Shown in pieces: positions 37,232 through 55,355 of a stretch of 64,000 nt of DNA. The position numbers and the translations under genes were made by a program. Origin of the DNA: Gibbula magus (lineage: Eukaryota; Mollusca; Gastropoda; Trochida; Trochidae); NCBI GenBank assembly GCA_936450465.1, contig OW388300.1, positions 46,098,358 to 46,162,357 of the forward strand, read 5' to 3'. Position 1 is the first letter of the stretch. Each line of letters begins with the position of its first letter. The notes beneath the pieces are model-generated. The model saw nothing but the letters and a program-made list of their open reading frames with translations, ran no database searches and had not been told where the DNA came from.

Positions 37232-39962
37232 ATGACGATGTTTCAGCTTCTACTTGTATATTCCCTCTGCGTGATATGTGTAATCGTTCACTATACTGAT
37301 GCACAGGGTAAGTACAGTCTTGTATTAGTTACGTTATTTCTTTCAGTTTAAAGTGTTTTGAAAAAAGTGTATTAACCAAAGTTGTCTTCGATTAGTGTTC
37401 TCTTTGATGAAACATCGACAATATTTTATAATGTTATCTTGTAAACCAGTCAGGGAGGTATTTTCAGGCTACCATTTCGATTTTCTAACAATATGAAAAT
37501 ATAATATTATTTGTTAACTTCTTTTAAAATATTATTTTCAGTATTCATAAATAGTGTAGACAACATGCAATAATCATTCCAATAACAAGTAACTGTTTCT
37601 GTTAGAAAAAAAGTATATAAAGAATAGCAGTCATGTATATGGGAGTGTCCACTTGCTGTTTTACACAATGTATATACGTCAAACCCACATTATGGTAGAG
37701 GGTAATTGAATTGTTTCCAGCAACCTGTGACACTGCTGGGTGTGAGAATGGGGAGTGCCTGGTTCCCCCTGCAGTGGCCACACCCCTCTGTAGCTGTTCT
37801 CCGGGCTACAAGAAGAGTACTGATCCGAACGTGTGTATAGGTGAGAAGGCAACAGTTTAGTGCAATGCTTCATTCAAATATTATCAAATATTACGGCCTT
37901 TTGGGAGGGAATCCATTGTGTAAAAAATGTTTGATTATAAGCTTGAAAGTGCTCCTTGTTTACATAACGGAAGTCTTCGCATATGCTTTGAGTAAAAGCA
38001 TTAATGAAAAAACATTCATGTGAATATAGAAGAATATTAAAGGTGCATACATTGTGTTTCATAAAATTGTATTTGGCTTTAATACGTTCAAACTCACCAC
38101 AGGTGTTGTCTACAATACAAACAAATTCACTCAGCTTGCATATTTATCCCCAATCGCCAAATATATCATAATTACTAGTTTCCAATTAAAATTTAGTAAA
38201 AACAGAAACCGAAACTGCACGTCCCATTTACATGCACAGTAGTTATATGACCTATTAAACATTATCAACACAAATTTGTCTTTTTGTCTGTTATAAATAA
38301 GATTCCAAAATTACGTTTGACTCATTGACGCGCGCCACACGCTGTGCATTGTCCGGTTTTCGATCAGAAATCGATACTTTTACCTTCATATCGTCAATAT
38401 GCTAAGTCTGCTATGATAAAAAAAAGGTAGTTTCGGTAACAGTCGGTACTTCTCGATAAAATAACACCATTTATAACGTTTGGAATATGATACCCCAAGA
38501 ACACAAAGGATGTACCTTTAAGAGTCTTTGAGGTACATTTTGAAGTTAAATGTATAGCCTAGGCAGAATTTCTGCATGTGAACGTTTTTATTGCGAAAAA
38601 TACTATCGGGAGCATATGTCTACTCGTCCCTTAAAGGGGCAGTATCACGTCTTTTTCATTGTTTTTCTTTCAAACAGTGCATGGGGGCCATTTTATTATT
38701 TCGAATGACGAAAACGATTCCCATTGCTTTATGGAACCATGTTCACTCAATTTTAAACTTGATTTTCCGAAGAGAATGGTGTTTTATTATTGGTGACATT
38801 TTTTTTCAAATACATTTCATCGACCTATTTCAGCGAAATAACGTGCTACTGCCCCTTTAACACCGAAACCTCTCCGTAATAAAGTTAAGAAATACGTTCC
38901 ACGTATGACAATATTTCATCAGATGTACATTTAGAAAGATAAAGATATATACTATATGTTGGGGTGTCCACTCGGAGATCGCATGCCTTCATCCATGATG
39001 CAGATTTTCTTATCTTATCAATTGTTTAGGTAAATTGGAAAACAAATCTTTACAGACTGCGTATATGGACATTATTCATAAAAGCTTGGTTCCGTGATAT
39101 GTGCTCTGTCCTCACCTAACGGGGGAAATGTCAAAGTAGACTGAGCTTCTCTCTCATTCTGCGTACTACCAATTAAAAATCCTAGCCAGGTTCTATTTCG
39201 TATTTGGATATGTGCTTTTCCAGGTTTTATTAAATGAGAAAATCACGGGTTATGATTTTAATATGCATAATTCCATTTTGATATGTTTAGATATCAACGA
39301 ATGCAGCAACTACTTCCAGTGTGGATGGAGACAAGCCAGTGTGTATGAGTTGACTCGATACTTTAACCCCATCACTGGCTATCCACCTTACTGGCCTTTC
39401 GTGCCTACAGGACAATGTCTCAACAGCATCGGTTCCTACAAGTGCTGGTGCAGTCATCCTTACTATCCCACCTTTAACCACACCTCTTGCTACCGTAAGT
39501 TTATTTTCATGTGATCTTCCGTTCTATATCCTGGATAACTCTGGTTATGTCTGTGCTACCGTACGTTTATTTCTATGTGCTGTTCCTTTCTGTGTCCTGC
39601 TTTATTCTGCTTGATACTTAGAGTTCGTACAATTGTTTCCTTACCAGCCACGTAATATCATTCTGAATCGTTTTTTTTAGTTTCTATGGTTTTCTTCATA
39701 AAATCTCCCACGTCAGTATATTTCAAATTGCGATGCATTCGTGCCTTCGTCCCATTGTACCTTAATGTATTATCATCGAATTGCGAGAGCTTCGAAAACC
39801 CTGACTATGCGAAGTAAAGACCATCTAAATTACATGACGTAGTGATTTGGTTAGAATATCTGTATCTATGTTTCAGGATATCCCGCCTACCAGCAGCCAA
39901 ACCTATACCAGACATTGTCGGAACTATCCGTTCTTGATAGTCTTGATATCATTGATATGTGA
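37232..39962 (+). CDS. EGF-5: secreted two-EGF protein with expanded cbEGF loop
   Basis: Coding exons: 37232-37307, 37721-37840, 39291-39494 and 39877-39962, phase 1, 161 residues. Exon 1 is a signal peptide (MTMFQLLLVYSLCVICVIV) ending TDAQ. Exon 2 is an EGF (TCDTAGCENGEC, CSCSPGY). Exon 3 begins DINECSNYFQC, then has a 31-residue insert ending GYPPYWPFVPTGQ before the third cysteine, and SYKCWC. An NHT sequence near the last cysteine is a possible N-glycosylation site. The tail (QPNLYQTLSELSVLDSLDII) is acidic and Leu/Ile-rich. The 1.45-kb intron 2 holds a full family-A MITE. Confidence 0.85.
38631..38860. mobile_element. Family-A MITE, short copy
   Basis: TTAAAGGGGCAGTATCACG at the left and CGTGCTACTGCCCCTTTAA at the right, 230 bases, lying in EGF-5 intron 2. 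It has an internal deletion compared with 26373-26717. Confidence 0.85.
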
Positions 39963-40326
39963 TATATGGGCAGACATTTTTTTCAAAATAAGATCCATAT
40001 TTCGGAACTTTAATGTTGTAAAAAGACAGGGTACTGCTTATTGTTTTAGAATAACATCAGCGTGTGAGGCCTATATGGCCCACAATCAGTGTCTGGTATT
40101 TTGTATAACAAATGTCTTTTAGGTTTGTTGTATTATCTATTCAGTGAAAGAGATGTGTAACCATTCATGCAGAATAATTTTTACATTTTCCTTTCATAAT
40201 TGTAAATTTACACCAAAACCACTGACGCATGTGAAAGGTAAAAGTTTAAAAATGTAAAACTTGCAATGCATTTCTTGATATAGAATTACCATCAACCCTT
40301 TTTACATTACTTTGTACGATTTTTGT

Positions 40327-40332
40327 AATAAA
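40327..40332 (+). terminator. Polyadenylation signal of EGF-5
   Basis: AATAAA about 365 bases after the stop codon. Confidence 0.5.
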
Positions 40333-40464
40333 CATCGTTTTTATAATGAAAACCTTTATATGTTCTTGATTTATTAGACTTAGTAAAAGTAATTGTCATA
40401 TACCCGATGTTGCAATATGATTGCTTCAGAACAGCGATTGCAGTAACAGAAGGTAATTGTTATA

Positions 40465-41064
40465 CACTAAACGCCAAAAGAAACGTTACCCCTCTTTGAA
40501 TTTAAGTAAATTGGTTTGTTGTGTTTTAACATAAGTTAAGTGTGTGCTTCAATTACAAACTTGAATGTACCGAAAATTATGTTTGCTATAGTTTCATTGG
40601 TTGGGTCAGTTGTCCTATTTCCGATCATAGAAAAATGGAAGAGAAATTTGTGAAAAGAGGTCATAACGTGAGCTAAAATGCTATTGTCTACTTTGATAAT
40701 GCATGCACATTTATAAACAGTGGAAACAGTTATGTTTTGGGTATGATTTATCCATTATTTTCTTTAAACATTGATCTTATAATGAGATTTGCAATGTCCC
40801 TTTTTCAAACACAACCCATGGTTCCAAGATAAAGGTTTTGGTAAAAACATGTTTCGACTTTTTTAGGAAACGTTGGCACATATTAAACGACTACATGTGT
40901 CTCTAAATCTTACTTATTCATGAACATTTTACACGTGAGACATAAAAGAATACAATGCTTAACTTATGGGATGTTAAAAACACAACACACCAGGTTCCCC
41001 TTAGCATATAAATGTTTATGATATTTAGATTCAAAGAGGGTTAACGTTTCTTTTGGCGTCCATT
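40465..41064. mobile_element. Inverted-repeat element, family E
   Basis: Left CACTAAACGCCAAAAGAAAC and right GTTTCTTTTGGCGTCCATT, with further inverted matches inside (CCTCTTTGAAT and ATTCAAAGAGG). About 600 bases, non-coding. A fragment of the same right end is at 58617-58662. Confidence 0.78.
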
Positions 41065-41106
41065 CCTAGCTAACGAGATGAATTCCAAGCTGATATAAGA
41101 TCATTC

Positions 41107-41485
41107 TCGGTTACCCATGGTTTTATATATGCTCCGTTACTCACCACTATATCACCCATGGGAAATTTCATAAGAGAAATATGTACTCAAATTACCCGCC
41201 CTTGGCCGGCGTGAGCCAATCAAACCGCTACGCAGCTTGGACCTGCGAGCCAATAACAATTCATATCACTTCGTTGCAAAGCACGCGAGGTCATTTTGTT
41301 AGCCATCCGTCACCGGTTATCTCCCTTGACCATTTCCGTCTATCATATTGAGTATTTTCTTTGGTTAACGACTTCGTCACGCCGGCCAAGGGCGGGTAAT
41401 TTGAGTACAGATTCTCCTGATAAGGTTTCCCATGGGTGATATAGTGGATAGTAACGGAGCATATATAAAACCATGGGTAACCGAG
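41107..41485. mobile_element. Fold-back element with 100-base arms
   Basis: The arms at about 41107-41212 and 41377-41485 are near-perfect reverse complements (CTCGGTTACCCATGGTTTTA, ATTACCCGCCCTTGGCCGGC). The 165-base loop is unique in this window. It carries TATATAA-like sequence at both ends but no gene. Confidence 0.85.
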
Positions 41486-41582
41486 GATTTGTACACCGTG
41501 AGACTGACGGGGTACATGAATAAAAATGTAACGACCGTTAGCCAATCGGAAACGAGTATTTTACTGTAAGGAAAGATAATGT

Positions 41583-41846
41583 GTATTTATTATTATACTG
41601 ACGGATTATACTTTTTCGAAGCTGCTTGCCTGCGCTGCGAGTCCATTTCGGACAGTACGCCCGTATAACCAGGTACCCATTGTACAGTTGGGTGGATTGA
41701 GTACAATGTGGAATAAGTGCCTTGCCGAAGGACACAACACAGCTTTCGACCCAAGTCACAAATGTTTTGTGCCTCCACTGGGATTCGAATCCGGGTCGTG
41801 GGCGTGAGAGGCAGACACGCTCACCACTACACCACCGTGCTACACA
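41583..41846 (-). mobile_element. tRNA-derived SINE
   Basis: Reading the minus strand: A-box-like TAGTGGTGAGCG, then CTCACGC, then the B box GGATTCGAATCC, then a body (CCTTCGGCAAGGCACTTATT, CAATCCACCCAACTG, GGGTACCTGG) and a TAATAATAAATA tail. The head is close to an animal tRNA-Glu. The same body is found at 15062-15290. Confidence 0.8.
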
Positions 41847-42613
41847 ATACATGTAGATAAAAGTATTTTCTCGTACCCCAGCAATACAATATTGTATTTG
41901 TTACCAGAATCCATTCCATTAGTAAATATCTTTTATCAAGACTTCATAACATTTGATATTTATCTTTATTAAACTGTAAGTATAACAACACTATCTCCTC
42001 ACTAGCAGATATTACTGAAACTCCCTTTAGGCGAAGTATTCATATAGGAACAACTAGAAATGTTTAATGGCTGAAGAAAGCAGATACGTCATTGGGCAGA
42101 CATGTATAGTCTTGTCCTAATTAGTAAACCACGATGCAGGCTTTATTATGTATCATAGTGAAAACACAGCCCTTTTTGTTTACATTTTATATATTGCTTT
42201 CTCTCATTTGCCACATAAAGTCATAAACCTAGTTCATGTGTCGGCGTGTAACAATATCCAGGACTACCTGTTCAGTCGCTCTACGCTTCGTAACGAAGTT
42301 GAGAAGATTGTCAAATGCCGGTATTTTTTCGTTTTCCTTATTTAACATAGTGCCAAGGACCACATCTATATTGTCACAATTAGTAACATGTAATTGACAG
42401 ACAAGTCCGCGTACAGTAAATGTACATTCAACATTACGGGTAATACAGAAAAGACGTTTACAACGAACCAAGTGCTTTCAGGGAATAGAGTGTTCCAACA
42501 TTGCCGTAATAAGTGGATACACTGCCTGTTGAGTTGCTTACAGTACATCTTCAAAACTTTTATCATTTATTTTTTTCGATGCTGAAGGCAAACTGAAGAA
42601 GTGAGGTGCAACG

Positions 42614-47805
<5,192 letters not shown>

Positions 47806-47877
47806 CATTGTTGGAATTTGAAAATTATGATTGATTTATGTGTGTTATCAAGCTTCTTTTGTATTGATTTTTTTAAA

Positions 47878-47883
47878 AATAAA
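47878..47883 (+). terminator. Polyadenylation signal of the DUF1647-like gene
   Basis: AATAAA 73 bases after the stop codon, followed by a T-rich stretch. Confidence 0.6.
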
Positions 47884-48843
47884 ATCTTATCTCTTTTTCT
47901 CCCGATTTTTTCAGCTGCAATATGAACAAATATGATTTGTGACCTAGATTTTATATTTTATAAGGATAAAACTAAATAATTATCAAAAGTTAAATGCAAA
48001 TAATGTTTTAGGATTGGCAATTTAAAATGTCCTTCTAAATAGTGATATGGGTTACATGCCTTAACAAATAGACCAAACTAACCTTCAACACACACACACA
48101 CACATGATTGTGAAAATGTCAAATTCAACAAACGTTGCATAATGCAAGAATACGTCACTCTTAGAAAGTTTTGAATCCCCGATGTAATCCACAATCGGTT
48201 GATCTGTGCGTGTTTTCTATAGTTTCATATGACACTAGTTATGTTTGTTACTAGGCATTCACTAGATCATAATGTAATTCGTAATAACCTATAGCGTGCT
48301 CCTGAATGGATTTCTTATTGAATAAGCTTTTCATGCAAGGAATGATTTAGTAACAAGCTTCACATTTTAAACGTGAAAACATTGGGGCTGTAATACTTTG
48401 TGTATGTCCGTTTCCATATAAAGTCACAAATATGAAATCAATAATTTACTGTAGGTGAAATGAAAAGTGTAGTAACTGCTGCTTATTAGAACATAACGTA
48501 CATTTTACAAAACAAAAACGTATGTAGGAGTTGCACTTGATATTATACATTTGTCTTTTTCTTATTGTTAAATTATCCAATTTATGAAGTATTTATCATG
48601 TGTATACAGTAGGCATTCCTTCACTTGAAGAGACATTCAGATAATTGTAAGACGAAATATATTTTATTTGGTTGACAAACATGTATTAACGTAATAATAT
48701 TTCAAGGCTTTAGTATCTTCATAATTAATTGTTTTATTGATTTTTTTAAATTTGCCATCCCTTCTTTCGAATGCATTTAGTATCATGAAACATCTGTCAA
48801 ATTGATTATAATCTAATCTTATAATCTCATAATACGACACTTC

Positions 48844-48847
<4 letters not shown>

Positions 48848-48913
<66 letters not shown>
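48848..48913. repeat. (TA)n microsatellite
   Basis: About 33 TA units between the DUF1647-like gene and EGF-6. Confidence 0.93.
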
Positions 48914-48916
<3 letters not shown>

Positions 48917-49489
48917 ATTACATTTACCATAACAACTTGTACAAATTAAAAGCTGCAATTTGTATATTCACGTTGTTACTGTGTCAATGCGTTCAAATAT
49001 GTAAACGACCTCAGTCTAGCAATGTGAAGCTATTTAGGGTCGTAAACGTTGCAAGCGAGTATTCGTGATATTCGAATATATATGAGCTGTTCTACAATCT
49101 TTCAGAATATCACACATATACTAAGGTGCAAAATAGGTATTAAATGCCTTCAACCAGCTGCACAGGTCATGTTGACACGTCTCACCAGGAGGCCTATATG
49201 AGGTCATGAACTGAGCAAAGTTTACCTACAAACAATTAATTGGGTTTTACGTTTGACCCAATCAGGTCACACAGTGACAGTGATGCAGTTCTTGTCTGAT
49301 TGAAAGAATATATAGTAACACATTTCGTCTAAAAATAAGTATTCTTGTCCATAAGAACATCTTAATAAAGTGTATTTTGAAAACGATATACATAAAGGAT
49401 TGATTAATTCAAAGATGATGATTTAATATGTAAAGGAAGTGATGTTGGAGATGTAATTGAACAAAATCATTTAAAACAATGTAACATAT

Positions 49490-49795
49490 AATGTATTTAA
49501 CAAAGTGTAAAAAGGCAAATATTACAATTGTGTATTTAAAACAATGAAAAATGGCAAATATTGTGTATTTTAAACAATGTAAAAGGCAAATATAGTGTAT
49601 CTAACACAGTGTAAAAAGGCAAATATAGTGTATCTAACACAGTGTAAAAAGGCAAATATTGTGTATTTAACACAGTGTAAAAAGGCAAATATTGTGTTTT
49701 TAACCAATGGAAAATGGCACATATTGTTTATGCAACACAATGTAAAACTGCAAATATTGGCTTTGTAATTTAACACAGTGTAAAAAGGTAAATGT
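49490..49795 (+). repeat. 33-base minisatellite upstream of EGF-6
   Basis: About nine imperfect units with the core ACACAGTGTAAAAAGGCAAA and a variable ATTGTGTATTTA-like spacer. Otherwise, 47884-50494 shows no gene. Confidence 0.85.
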
Positions 49796-50494
49796 TCTGT
49801 ATTTTGGACATGTCTAACGTCGTCACAAACGAAATAATCTAACTCCTGGACAATACATGGTTATAGTTTCGGAAACAGAATAATCGTTGTCAAATAAACG
49901 TTCCTTTTGTTATAGAAATTGAAATACTGATTTATATGGAGGCATTTATTCAAATGTTACAATCACAGGCACTTGTTGTTGATGTCGATGATGCAAATTG
50001 ATGATAAGAACATTCTGTCAAATAAAATGTACCTCATGTACCTTTCTGTTTAATGTTTCGATATCAAAGTAACGTATAATCGAAATCATGGTGAATATGT
50101 AACCGTTCCTTTTCTCACATTTTCACAGAATGTGTTCTAAGGTTAAAGATAAAACTTGTGAAATTTATATCAAAATAAAGAAACTTGCTACTTGACATAT
50201 AAAGTACTATCGCCGTACATGTTCTATCGTCGTTTGTTAAGAGTTTTCTAGCACCGACGCATATAGAAAGAACGCATTTATATTATATATTATATATTAT
50301 ATTTATATTTTACAACCATAAAGTGAGGGAAGTTTAAAAGTTCAACGCCCGAGCAAGCAAAATCAAAAGGTTTAAAGTTCAAGACACGCCAGTATAGTAA
50401 AACAGATTGACACCAGACATAAACACAAATTAAATTTGATAGTCATTTTTAAAAGTGACTGACAATATACAATGCATTAATCATTCTCTAAACG

Positions 50495-50502
50495 TATATA
50501 AG
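50495..50502 (+). promoter_or_regulatory. TATA box of EGF-6
   Basis: TATATAAG, 56 bases before the start codon. The surrounding sequence through GACTGAAGATCATCAGTTGA is identical in EGF-7. Confidence 0.72.
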
Positions 50503-50550
50503 TAAACTTTCCCGACTGAAGATCATCAGTTGATTTTTCAACATCCAACA

Positions 50551-52530
50551 ATGAAGATGTCCTCAGCAGTGACTTCTCTTTCTCTTGTCCTCCTCCTACT
50601 GGTTGTTGTACAGAAAGGTTCAGCACAGAGTGAGTATATACAATTATTGCGGAAAGCGTTAAATTTTATCAAAATGAATGCTCTAGAGGGACATGTATAG
50701 GTGTTAACCGTTAAAATGAAATGTTGGAGTACTTCAGACATCATAGCGTCTAAGTTGTAGAAACAAAGATGAATTATAAAGAGTGTGCACATAATGCGGT
50801 AAAATGTAATATTATAATGGTCTAAAAACTACTAAGGGTCATCTGAATATTTTTTGTCTGATTCAGAAGATCTCTTAACCGAAAACACGATCTGATTGCA
50901 TACTATGAATTTATAATGAACAGATAAACGTCGAATGATGAAAATATGCTTATTTTATTCTGTATCACTTTTAATACATGAAAAACAGTGTGTCCAAAAA
51001 CATCTGGTTTTAAAAAAAAATGATGTGCCCGTATTTGATGTTGTTGAATTTTACAATATACGTTATCAGGAAAACATTGTTTCCTTATTCTTGAATGAAC
51101 GTAAAAAACATAAGGACAAGTTTGGAATAAACTATGCAATAACTGTTATATTGATTACATTGAAATGCAAACTATTTTCAAGTTTATGTCAAACATTTCC
51201 AGAAAGTAATCGAGTTGTACTTGTTTAATGCCGCTATAATTCAAAAGGACATCTTGTCTTTTGACAAACTTATGTTGTGTTTAACGTTGATTGTTATTTC
51301 AGCCTGTGATACTACTGGGTGTGTTAACGGAGAATGTCTCCTGCCCCCTCTTGCTCCTGTACCCACGTGTAACTGTACCATTGGATTCAGTATTCGACTT
51401 AACCCTCTCGTCTGTGAAGGTACGAAACGTTTCCTAATGTCATATCATTATGAGTAATGGAAATAAGTATGTGATTCTAAATGACGAATAATTGCACAGT
51501 CTGGGTATATTGGTTTGAAAGTTGGACCGACTCGACAATAAGTTGATTGGCTATGGCTTCTTGGCTATGTGTCAACAGGACAAGTGTACAGTGCCTGGTT
51601 AAGAGGCACCCTTTAAACAAACATCTGAGAGGGAAAACACAGAACATAGCATCTACTAGTCTTGTGTCATTTTTTACTGTTATACCCCTAAGACTTTTAG
51701 ATATGTCTGTGTACATGTACATAGCGAAGGACCCTTCATTGACCAACCACAACAAATTAATGAACTGTATTCAATGTATTGTTCATTGAAAGGATTCAGT
51801 ATTTGTACAGCTCATTTGAGCAAGTTTGCATTTGCAAGAAGCATCACCAAGTCTAGGGTCAGTCTTGATAGTTATAGACTTTAAACGCTTAGATGCATTA
51901 GTTATGTAGCGGAGAACGCGTTCATTTTGATATACGATAAATGCCGTTAACTAACTTTATTTAACTGTGCAGATAAGTTGATCAAAATACATATCTTTTC
52001 AGATATCGATGAATGTTCTACCGATTATTTCAAGTGTGGAATAACAGTTGCTGACAGATACTATTACCCTGACGGATACCCTACCTGGCCTGGGTACCCT
52101 CCTTTCTGGCCACTGATACCCGCAGGTAGATGTGTCAACACAGCCGGCAACTTCCGTTGTCTGTGCCATCCACCCTTCATCCCTATCCGCAGCTACACGT
52201 TCTGTGCACGTAAGTAAATGGGAATAGTTCAAACATGTAAATTGTCTTGAGTGTAACTGACAGGGGTGCTTTATGTACTTTTGAATTGATTGCAATCAAA
52301 TTGTTTCATATTCGTAGGATTAATTTTAAGATTTTTGAAAATCAAAATAGTTATTGAACAAAACGAGAAATATAGTAAAGGTATCAAACGCATTACTAAA
52401 TGTCTGCCAACGTGTTTGCTTCTGCCTATTTATAAATGTTTTCCCCTGTTTTCCAGGTCCCCCACAGAGCCGCAACAACGGTACCTCTCTCCTGAACAAC
52501 CTTCGTTTGTTGCGTATACTGAACGCCTAA
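50551..52530 (+). CDS. EGF-6: secreted two-EGF protein with expanded cbEGF loop (duplicate pair with EGF-7)
   Basis: Coding exons: 50551-50629, 51303-51419, 52003-52209 and 52457-52530, phase 1, 158 residues. Exon 1 is a signal peptide (MKMSSAVTSLSLVLLLLVVV) ending KGSAQ. Exon 2 is an EGF (TCDTTGCVNGEC, CNCTIGF). Exon 3 begins DIDECSTDYFKC, then has a 31-residue insert (DRYYYPDGYPTWPGYPPFWP and so on), GRCVNTAGNFRCLC, and the last cysteine in SYTFC. The tail is RPPQSRNNGTSLLNNLRLLR and ends ILNA; the NGT may be N-glycosylated. The gene is repeated almost unchanged as EGF-7, 8.9 kb to the right. Confidence 0.87.
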
Positions 52531-52726
52531 TCTTTCCTCATAGGAAGGTGGACAACCCTGCTTGACACTGTTCAGCAGTATTATATAATGTTCAAGAGGC
52601 AATATTTTCAGGAAAGGGATTTGCTCTTAGCAAAATATTAATTTGTATTTCTTCGCCCAAAAAAACATTCAATGTCCATACGGAAAACTATTTCTTTATG
52701 TAAAGGTGTGTTTTTCTGAGGACTAC

Positions 52727-52732
52727 AATAAA
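52727..52732 (+). terminator. Polyadenylation signal of EGF-6
   Basis: AATAAA about 200 bases after the stop codon. EGF-7 has the matching signal in a similar context. Confidence 0.6.
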
Positions 52733-53215
52733 AGATTTGAGATTCAACATTTTCATTGGTCATATTTACTTGTATCAAGGGTATCGATCACTCGACTGTT
52801 AAGCAGTCAGGGACACGTCGGCTTTCCGTTCTTGATTTTCGACGGCATGCCGTCTTAAACACGATAAGATAGCTTAACCATTCATTCAAGCATATAGAAA
52901 ACACAGGATCAGACAAAGCTTAATATTTTGGAAACAATAAATGCCCCCTTCCCTCTGACGTTCTGAACTACAAAAAGATAGGTAATCTATTTCAGACCAG
53001 AGAAAATGACAAAAACATTGAAAAGCAGAGTGAGGAGTGGTAGTGATTTTATCGAAATATATTAATATCTGTGCCAAGGATTTAACTCAAAGAGTGCATA
53101 CTCAAAGATAAGATATTATAGCATACGGATATGCAAAAACATGTATATCATTTCTTTTATTAAGAGAATCATTTCTTTTAGTAAATGGGGATATTTTGGC
53201 ATATGTTGTGATATC

Positions 53216-53489
53216 AGACAGCATGCCGTCTAATAAAAACATAATTCTGGACGGCATGCCATCTTTAAATAATTTGGACGGTATGCCGTCTTTATTGTCA
53301 GAAGGGAGACATCATTATTTGAAATTTGAATATAAAAGGCATGCCGTCTGAAAAATATTGTCTTACAAAGATGGCATGCCGTCTTAAACATATTGTCTTA
53401 TAAAGACGGCATGCCGTCTAATATATATTGTCTTTTAAAGACGGCATGCCGTCTAATATCCTTTGTCTTAGAAAGACGGCATGTCGTCG
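53216..53489. repeat. Left palindrome array of the 4.2-kb element
   Basis: Eight palindromic units, starting at about 53216, 53249, 53276, 53334, 53369, 53404, 53439 and 53474. The last five are about 35 bases apart, separated by ATATTGTCTTA-like spacers. A ninth lies at 52840. Confidence 0.88.
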
Positions 53490-53759
53490 AAAGAAAGGCC
53501 GGTGACATTGCGTGGTTCGAAATCTGAAATATTGTGTTTAGACTCTTTGGCCATTGGAATTATAAATTGTAGATTTGTTGATTCTGTGACCCCAAGCAAG
53601 GACAACAGGTAAACCAATCATCATAAGTCGACTTCTTCGTCGACAGCTTGGCATATGGGGATTATAAGTTGTAGATCTGGTGTTGCCCCCCAAATAAGTG
53701 TACAGTCGTCTTGGCAAATATGGCTGGCGATGGGTTATAAATTGTCGATTTTGAATATA

Positions 53760-53936
53760 CAGTCAAGCCGCGATAATCCGGCCTCCGATAATCCGAATCT
53801 CGCAGTGTCCGAACGGTAGGAAGATGTAACCAAACTAATCTCTTTAGTAGTCCTCAGTACTCAGTAGTCCGAACATTTCACTATCCGAACGTTTTTGATG
53901 AAAAACGGAAGCGTTCGGATTATCGAGGCCTGACTG
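53760..53936. mobile_element. pogo/Tigger-like MITE
   Basis: CAGTCAAGCCGCGATAATCC at the left and GGATTATCGAGGCCTGACTG at the right, flanked by TA on both sides. This fits the pogo/Tigger end pattern and TA target. It is inserted in the 4.2-kb element. Confidence 0.8.
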
Positions 53937-54779
53937 TATAAGTTTTCAACCTCATTTTTTTTTTTATTATTTAAGGTCTGATCAGTTATAGAGCCAAGTA
54001 TGTTTGGACAGTATGTCAGCAAAGAGCTACATTTTCGTTTTACAAGTTTTGATGATATTTTAGTTTTGGTAATTGTAAACTATCTTATCATTGTTTATAT
54101 GGTGTGGTGAACCAAGTTCTCCACAATCGAATATATAGAGATTCATATTCAAGTGGGGATGTCATAATGTTTTTACATCTTTTTCCGAGGAAAAGTAAGG
54201 GAAACATAATTTTACTGGCACTAGGTGTTGTAATTTGTAAAACAACATGAATGACATCCCTGAAAGTGAGGTAATGTCTTTATTTTTATATGTTAATTAT
54301 CTATACCACTGAAGGCCTTCATTAAAAAAAACCATCAATGATCAATGGTGAATTTTATTCGTGTCTACACAATGGAAACATCTCTTACACTGTTGCTATT
54401 GACTATCAAAACGCTAATGATGCAGGCTTTTTTGAAACAACATAATTTAAACTCAGAAAGATCACTGTTGTTATGTAATAACTTGATTCCCACAGACAAA
54501 AATGTTAATATTTCGATGTAAAATGTCAATACTGTTACAATCTTCCTCATTTGACATCAAACTTTTGTATAAGATGGCAGATGAATTGGCACTTTCACAC
54601 TGATCAGAAATACGTTCGGGGAAATGTGAGATCGAACCGGCAATCTGATAGTTTCTGGGCGAGTGAAATAACACTGCAACCAGATGACATGAGAAGGACA
54701 TTTCTTAGCAATCGAAAAGAGTAGATTTTATTTCATCACAACGGTTATAAGTTTGCATAGTAGTTTTATTTTTGTAACT

Positions 54780-55355
54780 TTAAAGGAACTGTAGCATGCT
54801 GTTCTTTCTAAAATATATTGCTCTCACGAAAAGAAACATAAAATTTAAGGGTTACCAATGGCGAAAAAAGACCCCTGAAACAATAAAATAATCTTAAAAC
54901 GAATGTTTCCCTTAGCGGCCATTTTAAAGGGGCAGTAGCACGTTTTTTCGCTCAACTAAGTTGATGAAATGTATTTGAAAAATAATTTCACCAATAGTAA
55001 AACATCCTTCTCTCTTCGGAAAATAAAGTTTAAAATGAGTGTACATGTTTCGGTAAAGCCACGGGAATCGTTTTTGTTATACAAAATAATAAATTGTGTT
55101 TACAATAAAATGGCCGCCATGCAATTTTTGCTTTATACGCAACATAGTTTTTAACACTACAGATAATTGGTTTGTGTAATAAGATGTTTTACCCTCTAAA
55201 GTTAATTTAAATGACATAAACTATCATTATAAACGGGAAATTTGAAAAAATAAATTTTGGAAAAAACGTGCTACTGCCCCTTTAAGGTGTTCACACTAAA
55301 CATTCGAAAGTAGTTCAAGCGTTCAGACTGATTTAGCTATTTCTGTAAAAGCCAT
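54780..55355. mobile_element. Family-B MITE split by a family-A insertion
   Basis: The family-B left part (TAAAGGAACTGTAGCATGC, GTTACCAATGGCG, GCGGCCATT) is broken at 54923 and resumes at 55286 with GGTGTTCACAC and GTAGTTCAAGC, in the same order as the intact copy at 33568. Confidence 0.75.
54924..55285. mobile_element. Family-A MITE, inverted, inserted in family B
   Basis: TTAAAGGGGCAGTAGCACG and CGTGCTACTGCCCCTTTAA bound it. The interior is the reverse of the 26373-26717 copy. Confidence 0.88.

Noticed and set aside
53216..53489. Regularly spaced palindromes resembling a CRISPR array
   Set aside because: The spacers are similar to each other, the genome is eukaryotic, and a matching inverted array closes the element at 56773-56949.
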